The translations under genes and the position numbers were made by a program. The notes beneath the pieces were generated by a model. It was not told the origin of the DNA. It saw nothing but the letters and a program-made list of their open reading frames with translations, and made no database searches. This document shows, piece after piece, positions 1 through 12,085 of a stretch of 64,000 nucleotides of DNA. The stretch is from Arion vulgaris (taxonomy: Eukaryota; Mollusca; Gastropoda; Stylommatophora; Arionidae): positions 78,389,441 to 78,453,440 of the forward strand of contig CM036753.1 of NCBI GenBank assembly GCA_020796225.1, given 5' to 3'. The stretch's first letter is position 1; each line of letters opens with the position of its first letter.

Positions 1-69
1 AGGTAAAAATTGTAAGAAATAAGACCGCAACCGTCGCATGATCCTTGCATTTCAGTATTGTTTTATAAA

Positions 70-310
70 GGGGGTCTCTGTGGCTAAGTGGTTAAGCCCT
101 TTGCCTTGTAAGTCGAAGGTCGTGGGTTCGAATCCGGACGCGCCGTTCTGTTCACGAGTGCAGTTTTTCCAGAGACCCCCAGGATTGTTGCTGGAGCTAT
201 GGAGTTCGTGCTTTGTGCAATACTCTGCAGATGGCATGCCATTTCTGTGGAGAGGGGCGAGCCAGATGGGGTAAAACCCGGTGCAATGAAGTCAATCCTT
301 TGGCTTTAAA
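70..310 (+). repeat. S1 tRNA-derived SINE, near complete
   Basis: The copy starts with a tRNA-like head: an A-box-like TGGCTAAGTGGTTAA and a B-box GGGTTCGAATCC about 50 bases later. The body contains CAGGATTGTTGCTGGAGC and ends near AAGTCAATCCTTTGGC. The 3' side of the head does not pair with its 5' end as an acceptor stem would, so this is not a working tRNA gene. Other copies are at 2196, 11455 and 23112, all on the opposite strand. Confidence 0.75.
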
Positions 311-1376
311 CCATTTTATTGTTTTATAAAGACTGATTCATATTACAAACAACACAACATGCTAAATCAAGGTTATATTATGTTACAAGTTTAAAGCTTA
401 AAGCTAAGTAGTATCAGTATTATTAACAATATTCATCAATAAATAACCATGGACTTATAGAATTGAGTAAAATTGTAAAAAAGGTTTACAGTGTTCTATT
501 AAACACACAAATACCAGCCCCCATTAAACAGGAATACGATTTCCCATCTGAGCTAGTCAGCCTTATGTTGTTGGGGGCCATGGCCAGAGCCAACCTCCGA
601 ATACTAGCCATTCTAATGAGCCCTCACATGAAACCTTGAAGGCTGTGAACTTGTTTCTAAATCAAGGTCATCCTATGTGGCAGAAAAATGTGCATATCCT
701 AGCTTCTAACCTTAGAAGTGACCTTGTTCAGCAAGAAGGTGTGAGAATGACATAATTATACAGCAATATTAATTTTTGCAATCTCATGTTGTTGCAGTGT
801 TAAAATTAAACAGAACAAACCATCTATGCCCATTTTAAAAAATAATAACTTTCTAATGAGCCACCATTTCTGAATGTAAGTGCTCTTTCTCTCTTTTCTT
901 TGCTCTAATCCAGTTTTGCCTGACATTGTCAGGATAAGAAGAGATTTCTAGAACAGGGTTTTCCCCCACCTCTGTTATCTCTGAGGCCCACTGTAGGTGC
1001 TACAGTCATGTAGTAAAAGATCTAGATACCAAGTTGTCAAAGTTGCCTGATTATTATAAAGGAATAATTATGTAGAAACATGCAACAATAAGACTACACT
1101 AAAGAATTTCAGTTGTAGATTTAATTATGAATACAAAATATCATCATTGAGTGAAATAAAAAAGAGACAAGAAGAAATATATGGACACAAAATGAAACAT
1201 GATACTGAAGAAAACCTACTAAGAGGAAAGGATGGGGGTACACCAGCATGAGGCAGACGATATAAGCGAGAAGAAAATATTAATTACTAGATATTAGACA
1301 GTTTGACAGAATGCATCACCTTGGCAAGCAAGAGACCAGTTGCAGACAACCGTTGATGTAGAGATGATACCTGAAT

Positions 1377-1785
1377 TGATTGATTGGACCATCATAATTG
1401 CACTGTGAGTATCCATGTGTGCTCCGATCTCTTTCTCATAAGATCTCAGCTGCAGTGTACAAACTCCGTTGCACGCGAGGTCCCGTGTAATTTTGAAGAT
1501 ATTTTTAAAGTTTTATTTTTAAAATCTTTTCTAAAGAATTTTGCCCAGGCAGTGACTTTTCAGCATGTTATTCTCAATTTTGAACTGCCAAGGGTTCTTT
1601 TACATGCTCAAATTGAACATGGGACCTCTGTTTTATTGTCCGTCTCCGATAGGACTAGAACTCGATCTCACCTACACTGAGATCTCTGGAAAAATATCCA
1701 GATGGCTTCATGAGGGAGCAAACCTGATACCTTTGGCACGACAGACAAGCACTTAACCTCTATGCCATAGAGAACTGAATTGATT
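1377..1785 (-). repeat. S2 SINE, minus strand
   Basis: On the minus strand the tail is at the left (TGATTGATTGGACCATCAT on the plus strand). The body carries the shared CTCGATCTCACCTACACTGAG block at 1653-1680, and a tRNA-like head lies near 1740-1785. It is collinear with the plus-strand copy at 52348-52795. The short open frames at 1384 and 1565 are by-products of this repeat. Confidence 0.65.
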
Positions 1786-2195
1786 CTTTAAAGTACACAA
1801 AATATTAGTGTCATTTGTTTCTAATTGGAATGAGTGGTGATGGGATGATGGGAAGAAGAAAGAAAAACAAACCACACAAACATCATCAAATGCTATAAAT
1901 GGCTACAGCACAATCCAAGGATCAAAGATTATTGATTTAGGAAAAGCTGAAAAGTCAAGTATTATCTTGAGCCTGCAGGCAGCAAATGAGACTAAATCGT
2001 AGACTGGTTTTATGTTCTTCTGTCCACTTAGAGAAATGGATTTTAAAATAAACTATTAAACATAATTTAGTTTGATCATTAAAAATATGAATGGTGTCAT
2101 TTTACACATTTATTACTGAACTTGTATGAAAACAGTCTCCGGCAAAATAGACTTTTAGAAAACTAAAAATTAAATTTTAAAAAAGGGTCTCAAGA

Positions 2196-2432
2196 TGAAG
2201 GATTGATTTCATTGTAATGGGTTTTCCCATATGGCTCTGTCCATCTTTGCAGAGATGGTATACCACCTGCCAAGAGTGTTGAAACTAGGCATGAAATCCA
2301 TAGCTTCAGCAACAATCCTAGGGATTTCCTGAAAACAATTACATGTGTGACTTGGTCCGAATATGAAATCCTAACCTTCAGAACGCAATGCAAATATATT
2401 AACCCGTTCACTACAGACACCTCCACTTTTAG
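2196..2432 (-). repeat. S1 SINE, minus strand, degraded
   Basis: It contains the S1 body in reverse (GCTTCAGCAACAATCC, then CCTAGGGATTTCC) and a mutated head at 2400-2432. It is more diverged than the copy at 70-310. Confidence 0.65.
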
Positions 2433-2611
2433 AAAACTGAAATTGACTTTGTATTACTGAACTTGTTACAATGTTACAGAACTTACTGTACAAATTTAAT
2501 GATCACTTTGTAATACTTGTATATAAAAATGACACAGCAAAATCTCTAGAGGTCACAAATATGTGATTTTACAGAAAGATAAAGCTCATTATAAACATAA
2601 GAGAAAAAAAT

Positions 2612-2698
2612 GAACAATTTTTCTGGCAGGTCATGAGCAAAAGAGGATTAGAACAAATTTTTTGGGCCTGTCATGAGAAAAAGAGTATTAGAACAAAA
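2612..2698. repeat. Two-copy tandem repeat, about 40-bp unit
   Basis: Two adjacent units share GTCATGAG, AAAAGAG and ATTAGAACAAA blocks. It sits in NMNAT intron 4. No function is apparent. Confidence 0.5.
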
Positions 2699-3164
2699 TG
2701 GTGACATCCAATAAAATCAATGGGGATGAGACAGAGAACAACAGAGAGAAAATTCTGATAGTCTAACATCGCAACAAAGATGATTGTGAAATCCCACATT
2801 CATAAACTATGGAGAGATTGGCATGTAAATTATTCTCCTCAAGATTTATAAAATATCTGTTTTCAAGATAGAACCAAATTATCATATGAAGACTTGGAAC
2901 AAGTCACTCTATGCTTAGAAAACATATGTTCAGAACTTCCAATATTGGTGACCCTGCATACAATAGATATGATTCAATAGATATGTCCTGCAACAAATGG
3001 TGATATGTCCCTGCATATAGGTCACTGGCCTTACTGATATGTTTATTTTCTGACAAATGAAAAGATGGAGATGAAGAAATGGAGATGAAGAAAAGAAAAT
3101 GTAACCATTTCAAATGTTAACTAGTGCTCAATGACAGACGTTTGTAAAAAAAAGTAAGTAAAGG

Positions 3165-3365
3165 AGCACTTTTATACCATGTGGTATATAGGGTAATACA
3201 GTGTTGACCACATATTTTGTAATTACCGACGGCACACGATGGGTGATGTTGTCAACATCACGCTGGCAGCCTTTACTTCCCAGTGCTTTTCCTGGTACCC
3301 AATTGAGACTGGGTCAACCTGAGAGCCGTAACGGTCTGAAAAAATCCACACAGACGTTTGTGGGG
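3165..3365 (-). repeat. S5 SINE fragment
   Basis: On the minus strand it carries the S5 landmarks CTCAGGTTGACCCAGTC, GGTACCAGG and CATCACCCATCGTGTGCCG. The head is missing or badly degraded. Better copies are at 25367 and 36454. Confidence 0.65.
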
Positions 3366-3678
3366 TTCCATGATTTATGATTGACTACAACAGTTGGCAT
3401 GGCACATGATGATGATCATTTAAAATAATGGAATGTCAAACAAATTCTCCAAACCTAAAAAGCATTTTGAACATCAAGATTTAAGGTGTTCCTTATTTGC
3501 ATCACTGCACCTAATTAAGTCATTACTAAAACCGTTGGAGGAAAGCTAAGCTAAGCAACATTAATAATAGACTCTTTAGTTCTGTCTTTCAAAGACACTA
3601 GATCCATTAGTTCTAATGTTCTCCTCATCTAGAAGATCAATAAGTCTGTTAAGCTTAGACATATCTGATATGAAATTG

Positions 3679-3772
3679 GAATTCACATGTAATGACTTGA
3701 CAAAGAGAATTCACATGTAATGACTTGTCAAAGAGAATTCACATCTAGTGACCTGTCACAGAGTATTCACAT
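3679..3772. repeat. 28-bp tandem repeat, about 3.5 units
   Basis: Each unit begins GAATTCACATGTAATGAC and continues TTGACAAAGA. The last unit is diverged. Confidence 0.65.
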
Positions 3773-5384
3773 GTTAAATGCCTCAACCAATTCTTTAAAC
3801 AATTAATTAGTCATTCTTGTTCCCTGTTGAACTTAAGTGCATCTGTCACTCCAGTTTCTATTGTCACCTTTTTCAATTGAACTCATGAGACTGGTTTTAC
3901 TAGACTGCCCTTCTACAGCCATTTACTAACTTTTAAACTTGATGCACTCATATAACAGTGATCAGATTTATTCCAGGATCATAAATATGGCTTTGCAATG
4001 GAGAGGGATTTAATATATTTTAAAATAATACAATTTATAGCCTTTAACTTAATTTCATTTACCCTATACTTCACACAGAGTGAATTTCTTATGTGCTGCA
4101 AAGAGAGAAACGTCCTATATGCACCTTGATGATGATGATATACTTCACAAGAAAATGAAACGTATATTTTCCACAATGATCTACCCACATATTCAGAAAA
4201 GCTGACCCTGGACACAGACATATTTTGTCACTAGCATTATTTATCTCTCCATTTTCAGTTTCTCCCACATTCCAGGATAAAATATAAGCTAGTCTTCAAC
4301 CGATTTTTGTATTTAAGAACAACTTTCCTATTAAATACGAATTTAGTGTCCCCATGGATTATGCACTCATTTTTCATATATATTTGGAGAACCAGATATG
4401 ATGGTTCTTTGAATATGTACAGAGCTGAGTTCATGTAGGTAGCTAGGAAATAGTCTGCTGCTCACAATTTTCACATCAAGATCATGCAAAATTTAAGCAA
4501 AATCACATCAAAATCTACATCTATGTAATGTCAAGTAAAGAACTTGACACTAAATGGGAAACAGTGACCAGTTTGACAGGTCTAGCTCTCAACAAGAACT
4601 CTTTACCTCTGAAGTCGGAATAAGGTTCACATGAAAGGTGAGGCACTGATGATAAGGAAAGTAAGCATTCCCACAAAAACTAGTCAGAGGTGCCATATTA
4701 GGTGTCATAACTAAGCCTGAATTCATAGCGGACAACCGAGGAAAAAAACCAAAAACCTTTCATCATCTGTTGAAAGAGACTGATCACTTATGGATCTAGT
4801 CTGAATGCAGTGATGACAGTTCTATTAACTAGAAACAATCATGATTTATCAAAGAGATCAGTGTAAGGATTTCTATATTGTTAGAATTTCAATCTGGCAT
4901 CTCTTAATTTAAAAAATAATCGCAGCTAACATGCAGTATTCTCTGTTTCCAATAGACTGAACATATAATTTAAACAGTGCAAAGCTAGAGGCATCGTTTG
5001 AATGTATTTCTAGATTACATTAATAGACAGTACACTGTGGTGTACATGTAGGGCCTACACAGTTATTTTCTTGACAAATTATTTTATTTACAATATAATA
5101 CAACAGCATCATTAAGAAACAATGTGCAATGTCATCAACATAATCTACTTCTTCCAGGATGGATGTAAGAGTCCATCTGATATCTCTTGCCTTTTCTTCA
5201 GTTGTTTAAATCATCATCCTATCTTTGACAATGTGATATAGTAGAGCTGAATCACACATCCTTGTAGCATGCATGCTTCGACTTTAAACTTCAGCTCAGA
5301 AGTTTCAATACTTAAGATCTATGCTCTAGTATGAATCTAATCACAGTTCACTTTCACACTTTATCTATCTCTGTATCAAGAAGA

Positions 5385-5690
5385 GACCGGTTGAGAAATG
5401 AAGACATCAGGAAAAAGTGGGTACAACATCAGTGCTAAACTTCATCAAGAAACAACAAATTAAATGGTTTGGCCACATAAGCAGATTACCAACCGACAGT
5501 GCACTCAAAGATCAATGTTGCTCCTATATAATGTATATAAAACAAAAGGCAGGCCACGCAAAAGGTGTACCTCAGAGATAACAGGCGATGAAAGACACTA
5601 TTAATGAAGCACACACAAGTGCTCGTTCTAGAAATCTCTTCTTATCCTGATGCCATGAGGCAAAACAGGATTGGAGAAAAGAAAAAAGAA
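5385..5690 (+). mobile_element. RTE-like LINE 3' end, family A
   Basis: Broken frames read as the C-terminal tail of a non-LTR reverse transcriptase: an IKWFGHISRLPTDSAL-like stretch, then TKGRPRKR, then a SARNLFLS-like end. Other copies lie at 33985, 41005 and 62650. Only the last ~300 bp is present, the usual result of 5' truncation during target-primed reverse transcription. Confidence 0.65.
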
Positions 5691-5849
5691 CCCATCTTTG
5701 TTACTTGAAGTAATGTTTTCACTTTATCTAATATATATTCCATCTTGAAAAATCCATAGTTGTGCAAAGCTATTTTCTTTAAACACTACTGATATCATGT
5801 TCTGTTGACAATGTTCTAAAGACTGAATGTCCAACAGTGAATATTTTTT

Positions 5850-6050
5850 TTTTCCCCGATCCAGAAGCACTTGAGCTTTTCAGCTCTTCGGCTCGGTGCC
5901 ATGGACATCGTAACCTTCGGTTCGTTGCCACGAACACCGTAAATCTGGGGAATCTGTGGCTTTTTCTGCTATCCGCGGAATTGAACCCGCACACACAGAG
6001 GGATAGTCACCCATAGTCCAACGCGCTACGAACACGCTGGGCAGACGGAC
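5850..6050 (-). repeat. S7 SINE
   Basis: On the minus strand the head (CCCAGCGTGTTCGTAGCGCG) is followed by a B-box-like GGGTTCAATTCC. The body includes CACCGAAGG and GAGCTGAAAAGC, and the copy ends in an A-rich tail (T-run at 5848-5856). Copies also lie at 37450 and 54370. Confidence 0.65.
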
Positions 6051-6152
6051 TCAACAGTGAATATGCTATAAGTATCTCACTTAGAGTGTGTACTCTCCTA
6101 TTCAACAGCTCTCAATGGTTATCAGTCAACATCTAAACAACTGTGTTGGTGG

Positions 6153-6415
6153 TTTCTTCTTCTTCTTTGCGTTCGCTCTATACGACCAATTTTAATCACT
6201 CTTTGTGATATGTTTGATCTTTGTCAAGAACGTGTATACGTTGCACATTGGTTTGGTAGGCCCTAAATACATATACTTCTACCCGTTTAGGACATGTGCA
6301 TCCGATTTCAGCCAAACCTCTTAGTCGCCTCTTACGACATGCGTGGCGGGTAACAGTGGTTCTATTCTTTGCACCCCAAATTTGAGTCCCGGTAACCACT
6401 CGGCGAGTGGTGCTT
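6153..6415 (-). repeat. S4 SINE
   Basis: On the minus strand the repeat runs from GTGGTTACCGGGACTC through TGTCGTAAGAGGCGACTAAG. It ends in GAACGCAAAGAAGAAG, seen on the plus strand as CTTCTTCTTTGCGTTC. Copies at 37730 (minus) and 49675 (plus) match over the whole length. Confidence 0.7.
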
Positions 6416-7679
6416 ATATTTTACTTTTGTTGAATGAATCTCCATGTTTCCAACACTCTCCCTGACAGCTGCTGTTTAAATGTGTATTCTGATAATTTTA
6501 CTGGTCTGCTTTGGTTTTTCCAAGTCACGAATCTCCTTTCTGTAGATTCTTCTTTCCAGAACTTTCTGTAAATCTCCTTTCTGTAAATACCTATCAAGAT
6601 CTGGGTCTGACTTCATTGCTGTCCAACTTACTGCTCCCTCTCAAGGCTTTGATCTGCACTCAGTCTTATACCCTGCAGATTCAATCTGGTAGATGTAATC
6701 TTTCTGTCTGTCTCTGTCAACATGTTTTACCAACACTCACATGATGACATTTGATACTGCATTGTGAGCCAATGTCTGCTTACTGTCTAGCTTGGCAGTC
6801 ATGCACAGCTTGTCATACGTTTGGAGTATTCCCTTAAGTAATGCCTCACTTAACCTATTTCATCATGGTGGTTTCAAAACTATATTGACATACATATAGC
6901 AATGTTTGATATAACTCAAATCTCTGATCTTCACTTTGTGTGCAGATTTGTCAATGTAATTGCTTTAAAGCATACTACTAAATTTAACACTATATTCCCA
7001 AGCATGGATTTATTAAGCTTATATATTCTCTCGCTCTGCTATTCTTTTACACTTATCATATTCTCTCCAACGAACTAGCACTTTGTTACAGAATTTTTGG
7101 AAGGATTTTTTTAGTCTTGGGAGTACATAGACATGTTAATGCATTGTTCCCGCTCCAACACAGTACTTTAATAAATCTCAACTTATTTAACAAGGACTAG
7201 CTGTAATAGATGTTCATTTTCTAAATTATTATTATTACCAGGTCTATTATGGGCTTTCTAATTCCAAAAACACTTTTCTATCTAACATTATCAGAGCTAC
7301 CAGGTACTTAAACCAATGGACTGAATGAATGTAATAGTGTTACATTTACTTTCATGCTACATTCTATGTACATAATTAACAGCACATACTAAAACCACAC
7401 CTGATATTACTCAGTTCATTTGGCTTACATAGATTTTACTTGCTTGTCTATAATTATCCATTTGCTCAGTGAATCAAAGTGTTTTATTTTAGGATAAATT
7501 GTATTACTAAAGACTTTTAAAGACAGCTCAGCATTCTACACTTGTAGTATAAATCGTTTATTTGTTCATATAAATTTGTTCTAAGAAATTACTTGTATTC
7601 TCCAAAATGAGTTAATACTTATTTTTCATGTTTGATGTCCTACATGCTCTGATTTTACCAATAAAAGATTTGTCTTAGG

Positions 7680-7905
7680 TCGAAAGGGCGTGCATCAGCT
7701 TTAAAAGGCTTTAATCCCCTACATAGACCCTACCTGAGTAGAAGTCTCCGCAACACTAAGCATAGCACTACACGCCTAGGGTAGTTGGAGATTTCTGGGT
7801 TTATATGTATGTTAGGGAAAGCCAGGTACTCTCCCCAACACACATATAGGAAAAAGGGTGAAAACTCATAAAATCTGGGGTTCGCCAACAACAACAACAA
7901 TCTCT
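7680..7905 (+). repeat. Unclassified repeat with CAA tail
   Basis: A block of distinct composition runs from GGGCGTGCATCAGC to GGGGTTCGCC and ends in (CAA)n. The simple tail suggests a retroposed element, but I see only this copy here. Confidence 0.35.
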
Positions 7906-8496
7906 ACATGACAAACAAACAAAATATAGATTTTTTTCTAGTTTGCTATTTTATAAATATAGTAGTGCATGTCTTATTGGGATATTTTAATCTGCCAAAG
8001 CTGTCATCAATATTCATAACTCTCCTCATGTATTAAAGTGTTTTGTCTGACAGTTGGGATATGTCAATATTTCATATGATTGTTTTCTCTCTCTTTTCTA
8101 AATAAGATATGTGTGAGCCATCCATCATTCTGTTGATTATCTTGTGATGTAGCAAAGAGAGGCGGGTGTCAGTTAGCCTGCATTTCTGCATTTTTACAAA
8201 GTTCTGATTTTTTATCTATTTATTTATTCCACTGAAAAAATCCAAGACTAGATGAAATGTTGCAAGACTTGTATTTTTATACATACAATTTTCCTATCCA
8301 CCCCACACCCACCATAGAATGCATAAGTGAAAAAAAATTTTTTACCATGCAGTGTGACATATACATATGAGAATACTTTGTGAATAATCGCCAGTCTATT
8401 TCAATAAGTACACACTTACTTTATTATTATAACTGTATTTTAAAAAATACATAAACATGCATCTTATTTGACTATATATGTTTTATATCCATTCTA

Positions 8497-8760
8497 TTGC
8501 GGCACATATATGTTACAGACTTCATCCATATTGTGGCACATATATGTCACAGACTTTACCCATATTATGGCATATATATGTCACAGACTTCACCCATATG
8601 CGGCACATATATGTCACAGACTTCACCCATATTAGCGGCACATATATGTCACAGACTTCACCCATATTGCGGCACATATATGTCACATAATTCACCCATA
8701 TTTGGGCCCACATATGTCACAGACTCCACCCTATTCAAACACATATATATCATATAGTTT
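8497..8760. repeat. Minisatellite, about 33-bp unit
   Basis: About eight units contain GGCACATATATGTCACAGAC and TTCACCCATATT. The overlapping open frames in this stretch have period-11 peptides (HICHRLHPYCG-like) because the unit is close to a multiple of three. They are not genes. Confidence 0.85.
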
Positions 8761-9182
8761 ACCCTACTAGTGCACATGTCATATACATCAAATTATGTTA
8801 ATCCCACATATATATATATTTATTTATATATCTAAAACTAATCTCTACTGGGTCACAAACATGCTTTCATTTCTTGTCAATAGGAAGTACATGCACTTCC
8901 ATAATACTTGTGCACATATGCTGCTCTCAAATCTTCTTTTGTTCATACAAACTTTAATCTCAACTATATTTAGACATGTCAATATTTCCTATATCCACTT
9001 GCTAGAAAACTATATACAAGTAATACATTAAAAAAAACCTTTACAGTGAATTTTTCAAGAGTGTTCTACTTGCCTACTAACATTTTCATCACAAATTTAC
9101 CCATGTAAACATGAACATTTGTTTCTACACTAATGCACAACTCAATTTAAATTCACAACTTAATTCATAAAATCAATTTATC

Positions 9183-9445
9183 GCCTGTGAGTTGCCGGGG
9201 TCCATAAGGGGTGTAATGAATAGTAACACTGTGACCTACAAGGCATGTCGTAAGAGATGACTGAGGTAGAGGCCTAAGGGAAGCTACCCAAGTAAATAAA
9301 AAGCGCAGCAGAAATCGGATGTGCTGGCCTACTTGTAGGCACATAACTAGCACACCGTACAATCGTTCTTAGGCTCAGACCACATTCAAATCACTAAGAG
9401 TGGTTTAACAAGTGGTCGATATGGAGCATTTGACAAGTAGAAATC
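9183..9445 (+). repeat. S3 SINE
   Basis: The copy runs from a GAGTTGCCGGGGTCC head through GACCTACAAGGCATGTCGTA, GATGTGCTGGCCTACTTG and CTTAGGCTCAGACC. It ends near GTCGATATGGAGCATTTG, with an eroded GAAGAAG tail. Seven copies occur in the window. Confidence 0.75.
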
Positions 9446-10069
9446 AACTTATTTTTTTTCAAAATCAGAATTTTGTTCAGGTCATTGCTACATTAATGTA
9501 GTCATATTTAGTCTGTATAGCACAGCAACGGCTGGATTTGTGATTCGCTGAGTACAGCAACAGTTAACTGAGATTTATACATTATCTCACTTAATAAACA
9601 TGATAGAAGACAAAATAACAGAAATGTTACATAGTTATAAAATATTCTATTTAAAGCTATTACCACTTAGTGCATACCAACATTTTGAACAGAATTACTA
9701 TCAGATATTTGATGTGACACTTGGCATTACAAAACACACTTCATTATAATCAATAATTTAACCTTGCTCCAGGAACTTGATTTTTTTTAGCAAACAAATA
9801 GTGTTTACTTCCCCAACCAACTAAAAAATATAACATCGGTTAACAATTTGTAACGAGCCACATTTTATAATAACATTCCTTATTTCACTTTCTTGCTTGA
9901 GGGCGTCATTCTGTCTTATTATGTGAGTAGTCTAATAAGCAAGGTGGTGTCATGGTACTCATGATTTTCAATACTGTATATTTCAGTTTTCTATGATTGT
10001 CAGGTGCAAACAAAAACCCGTTTAAATGTTTCACCGGTACTCATGGCGTAGTGTTTATGTTTATATCAT

Positions 10070-10250
10070 TACTAAAAATGAAAATCGTGGCATATCCTTT
10101 ACAGGACTTCATCATCAACCACAGTAAATGAGTCATCAATTTTCTAGGCAACACTTATATGTTCACTAGTTTGCCATTGTTTTATAAACGGTGAGGTCTA
10201 TTTTTACCGTACATAAAATCCCATGAGAACAAATTTGATATCACTACTAG
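10070..10250 (-). repeat. S6 SINE fragment
   Basis: The plus strand shows AAAATCGTGGCATATCC, AACCACAGTAAATGAGTC and GTGAGGTCTATTTTTACC. These match the reverse of the complete S6 copies at 26195 and 26990. The tRNA-like head is absent. Confidence 0.65.
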
Positions 10251-10272
10251 TCAAACAAAAATCTAATCTTAC

Positions 10273-10415
10273 CAGAGTTATGTTGCTTCTTCCGTCGCTT
10301 TGAAGGTGAGGGTTTGTGAGTAGAATTAAACTGAACCTCTAGTTGTTGTTTGTGGTGGCGGAGAACTTTTGCAGTTGTAGACCATGTGCTCTGACTACTT
10401 TCCCATGTATCCATC
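10273..10415 (-). CDS. NMNAT1-like: NMNAT exon 4 (central linker and NLS-like region)
   Basis: NMNAT joins NMN (or NaMN) to AMP from ATP, the last step to NAD. This 143-nt exon has acceptor TTTTCTTGTTTAG and donor G|GTAAGA. It encodes MDTWESSQSTWSTT, then AKVLRHHKQQLEVQ, and ends with the basic run SPSKRRKKQH. The pattern DTWES, K-V-L-R-H-H, then a basic stretch corresponds to the central segment of vertebrate NMNAT1, where the basic patch is a nuclear localisation signal. It starts with one base completing the codon left by exon 3 and ends one base into a codon. Downstream exons (substrate-binding and ISxTKIR-type motifs) are not in the window. A degenerate inverted copy lies at 12848. Assignment to NMNAT is firm; the NMNAT1 subtype is inferred from the basic patch. 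Confidence 0.88.
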
Positions 10416-10652
10416 CTAAACAAGAAAAGTGTTTAAAATATTCTTTAAAAAATCAAACATCTGCATATCAACTTTTTACATGGTTTTAATTTCACAATAA
10501 ATCATATTTTCTTCTTTGCTCACACTGAAAATGGTATTTGTTACTTGGTGACACAGTTCTTTGACAACAAAGCTGCAATATCTGCATTGTTCAGCCCAAG
10601 ACATTTGTTTTCAGCAGTTTTTTTTTGGTGCTACTTAACTTTAGATACCTAT

Positions 10653-10960
10653 TAGCTTGGTCAAGACTGCAGTGATGTAGCTTGTTATCAGGAACTCCAC
10701 TAACAGGTGAAGTAGGACCCTGGTCAGCTCTGGCTTGATGACACTGACATCCCATTCATTCCCTGCTTCACAGAGCCTTACCACCCTCATACTAGCTTAG
10801 TCAGACTGCAGTGATGCAGCTTGTTACCAGGAACTTCATTTAGAGGTGAAGTAGGATCCTGGTCAGCTCTGGTTTGAAGATGCTAACATCTATCATCCTA
10901 TGCATTCCCTGCAATGAAGCAGCTTGTTACAAAAGTCACCATTTAGAAGTCAAGTATAAC
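10653..10960. repeat. 140-bp tandem repeat, about 2.2 units
   Basis: TAGCTTGGTCAAGACTGCAG at 10654 and TAGCTTAGTCAGACTGCAG at 10793 start successive units. Both continue through AGGTGAAGTAGGA and CTGGTCAGCTCTGG. A third, partial unit starts near 10912. Confidence 0.7.
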
Positions 10961-11454
10961 CCTGGTTTCCCTGTGTTTCAATACACTTCTGTCATCTCAT
11001 TCACTACATGCCAGCCCTCCCCCATCCCCATACAATTTATTTCAATCAATCACTGGCAAATTAAGAATCCTTCATGTGTCATTCATATTAAAGGATCCTT
11101 TGCAATGTGTTCTTTTATCCTTATATTTGTTAACCTACATGTCCTGATATAACCCCCCCCACGACTTGCTCTCTAGTTGAAACATCAATCATTATAACAA
11201 CCTATTCATGGCTCCATTTATAGCATTAATTACTAACAACATGGTTCCATACATCTCCACTCTTGGGTACTCCCTTGAGAAGAAAATATTTACACTTTGA
11301 TTATAACTTCATTACTTCCACATGGCTAATGCTGCAGTTGATCTTTTTGTTAACAGCGGAAAACATATATTTAATGGTTATTTCTGTAACAATTCAATGA
11401 CCACAACAAAATAGCTAGTTTCATGTTATAGAAGTATATAGTACAGTCATTAAG

Positions 11455-11678
11455 TATCTTTTGAAGCCGAAGGATTGACTTGATTGCACAGGGTTTTACC
11501 CCCATATGGCTTGGTCCCTCTCCACAGAAATGGTATGCCACCTACCGAGAGTATCGCACAAAGCATGAACTTCGTAGCTCCGGCAACAATCCTAGGGTCT
11601 CTGGAAAAATTTACCAATGAACAGAATGGGCGGTCTGGATTCGAAACCACAACCTTCGAATGCAAGGCAAGGGCTTAA
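11455..11678 (-). repeat. S1 SINE interrupted by a LINE; larger part
   Basis: It reads GAAGGATTGACTTG, GCTCCGGCAACAATCC, GAACAGAATGGGCGG and the B-box TTCGAAACC up to AAGGGCTTAA. The rest of the tRNA head (GTAGCCACAGAGACCC) resumes at 12088, so a LINE has been inserted inside the head. The open frames at 11450 and 11484 are SINE sequence. Confidence 0.75.
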
Positions 11679-12085
11679 GTGAACAAATTGATAATGAAAT
11701 AACATACTTTGAAAAAAAAGCTATCATGGACATTAGAAAAGAACCTAAACCATCCAACGATGACTACCACACATTTGACAGACAAGGACAGACTATCATT
11801 TTCCGACTCAGGATAGGTCATAACAGACTGAACAAACACCTACACAGGATGCGATTGTCCCCAACCCCACTGTGCCCCTGTGGCTCCGCTGAACAAACCA
11901 CAGAACATGTCCTGCACGACTGCCCCCTGTATGTCCTCCCAAGAAAGGAATGCTGGCCCTACAACACAACACTACATTCAAAACTACATGGCACTAGAGA
12001 TGAGCTCCAGACAACAGTCGATTTCATCATAAGAACGCGCCTAACGGTATAATCATCAAAAAAGCGATCGCAAAGAAGAAGACCA
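11679..12085 (+). mobile_element. 5'-truncated LINE 3' end inside S1 SINE
   Basis: An open frame ending at 12052 reads FDRQGQTIIFRLRIGHNRLN, then HRMRLSPTPLCPCG, AEQTTEHVLHDCP. This is the C-terminal zinc-knuckle-like block (CPCG...EHxLxxCP) of Jockey/CR1/I-type non-LTR retrotransposons. After the stop codon a 33-base 3' UTR ends CGATCGCAAAGAAGAAG. The 5' truncation, simple-repeat tail and clean interruption of an S1 SINE fit target-primed insertion. The tail matches the tail of S4 SINEs. Confidence 0.8.

Larger units (their letters stand above)
1..10272 (-). other. NMNAT intron 4 (5' portion)
   Basis: Everything left of the exon 4 donor at 10272-10267 is intron in the minus-strand NMNAT model. 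I looked for the next conserved NMNAT segment (LLCGADLLESF-like, then the ISSTKIRR-like motif) and found none, so the intron is at least 10.3 kb. Its repeats are listed separately. Stretches with nothing I can name: 311-1376, 1786-2195, 2699-3164, 3366-3678, 3773-5384, 6416-7679, 7906-8490, 8761-9182 and 9451-10069. All are AT-rich with no long open frames. Confidence 0.6.

Noticed and set aside
61..140. Possible tRNA gene (A-box and B-box present)
   Set aside because: No acceptor-stem pairing, and the same head begins other S1 SINE copies.
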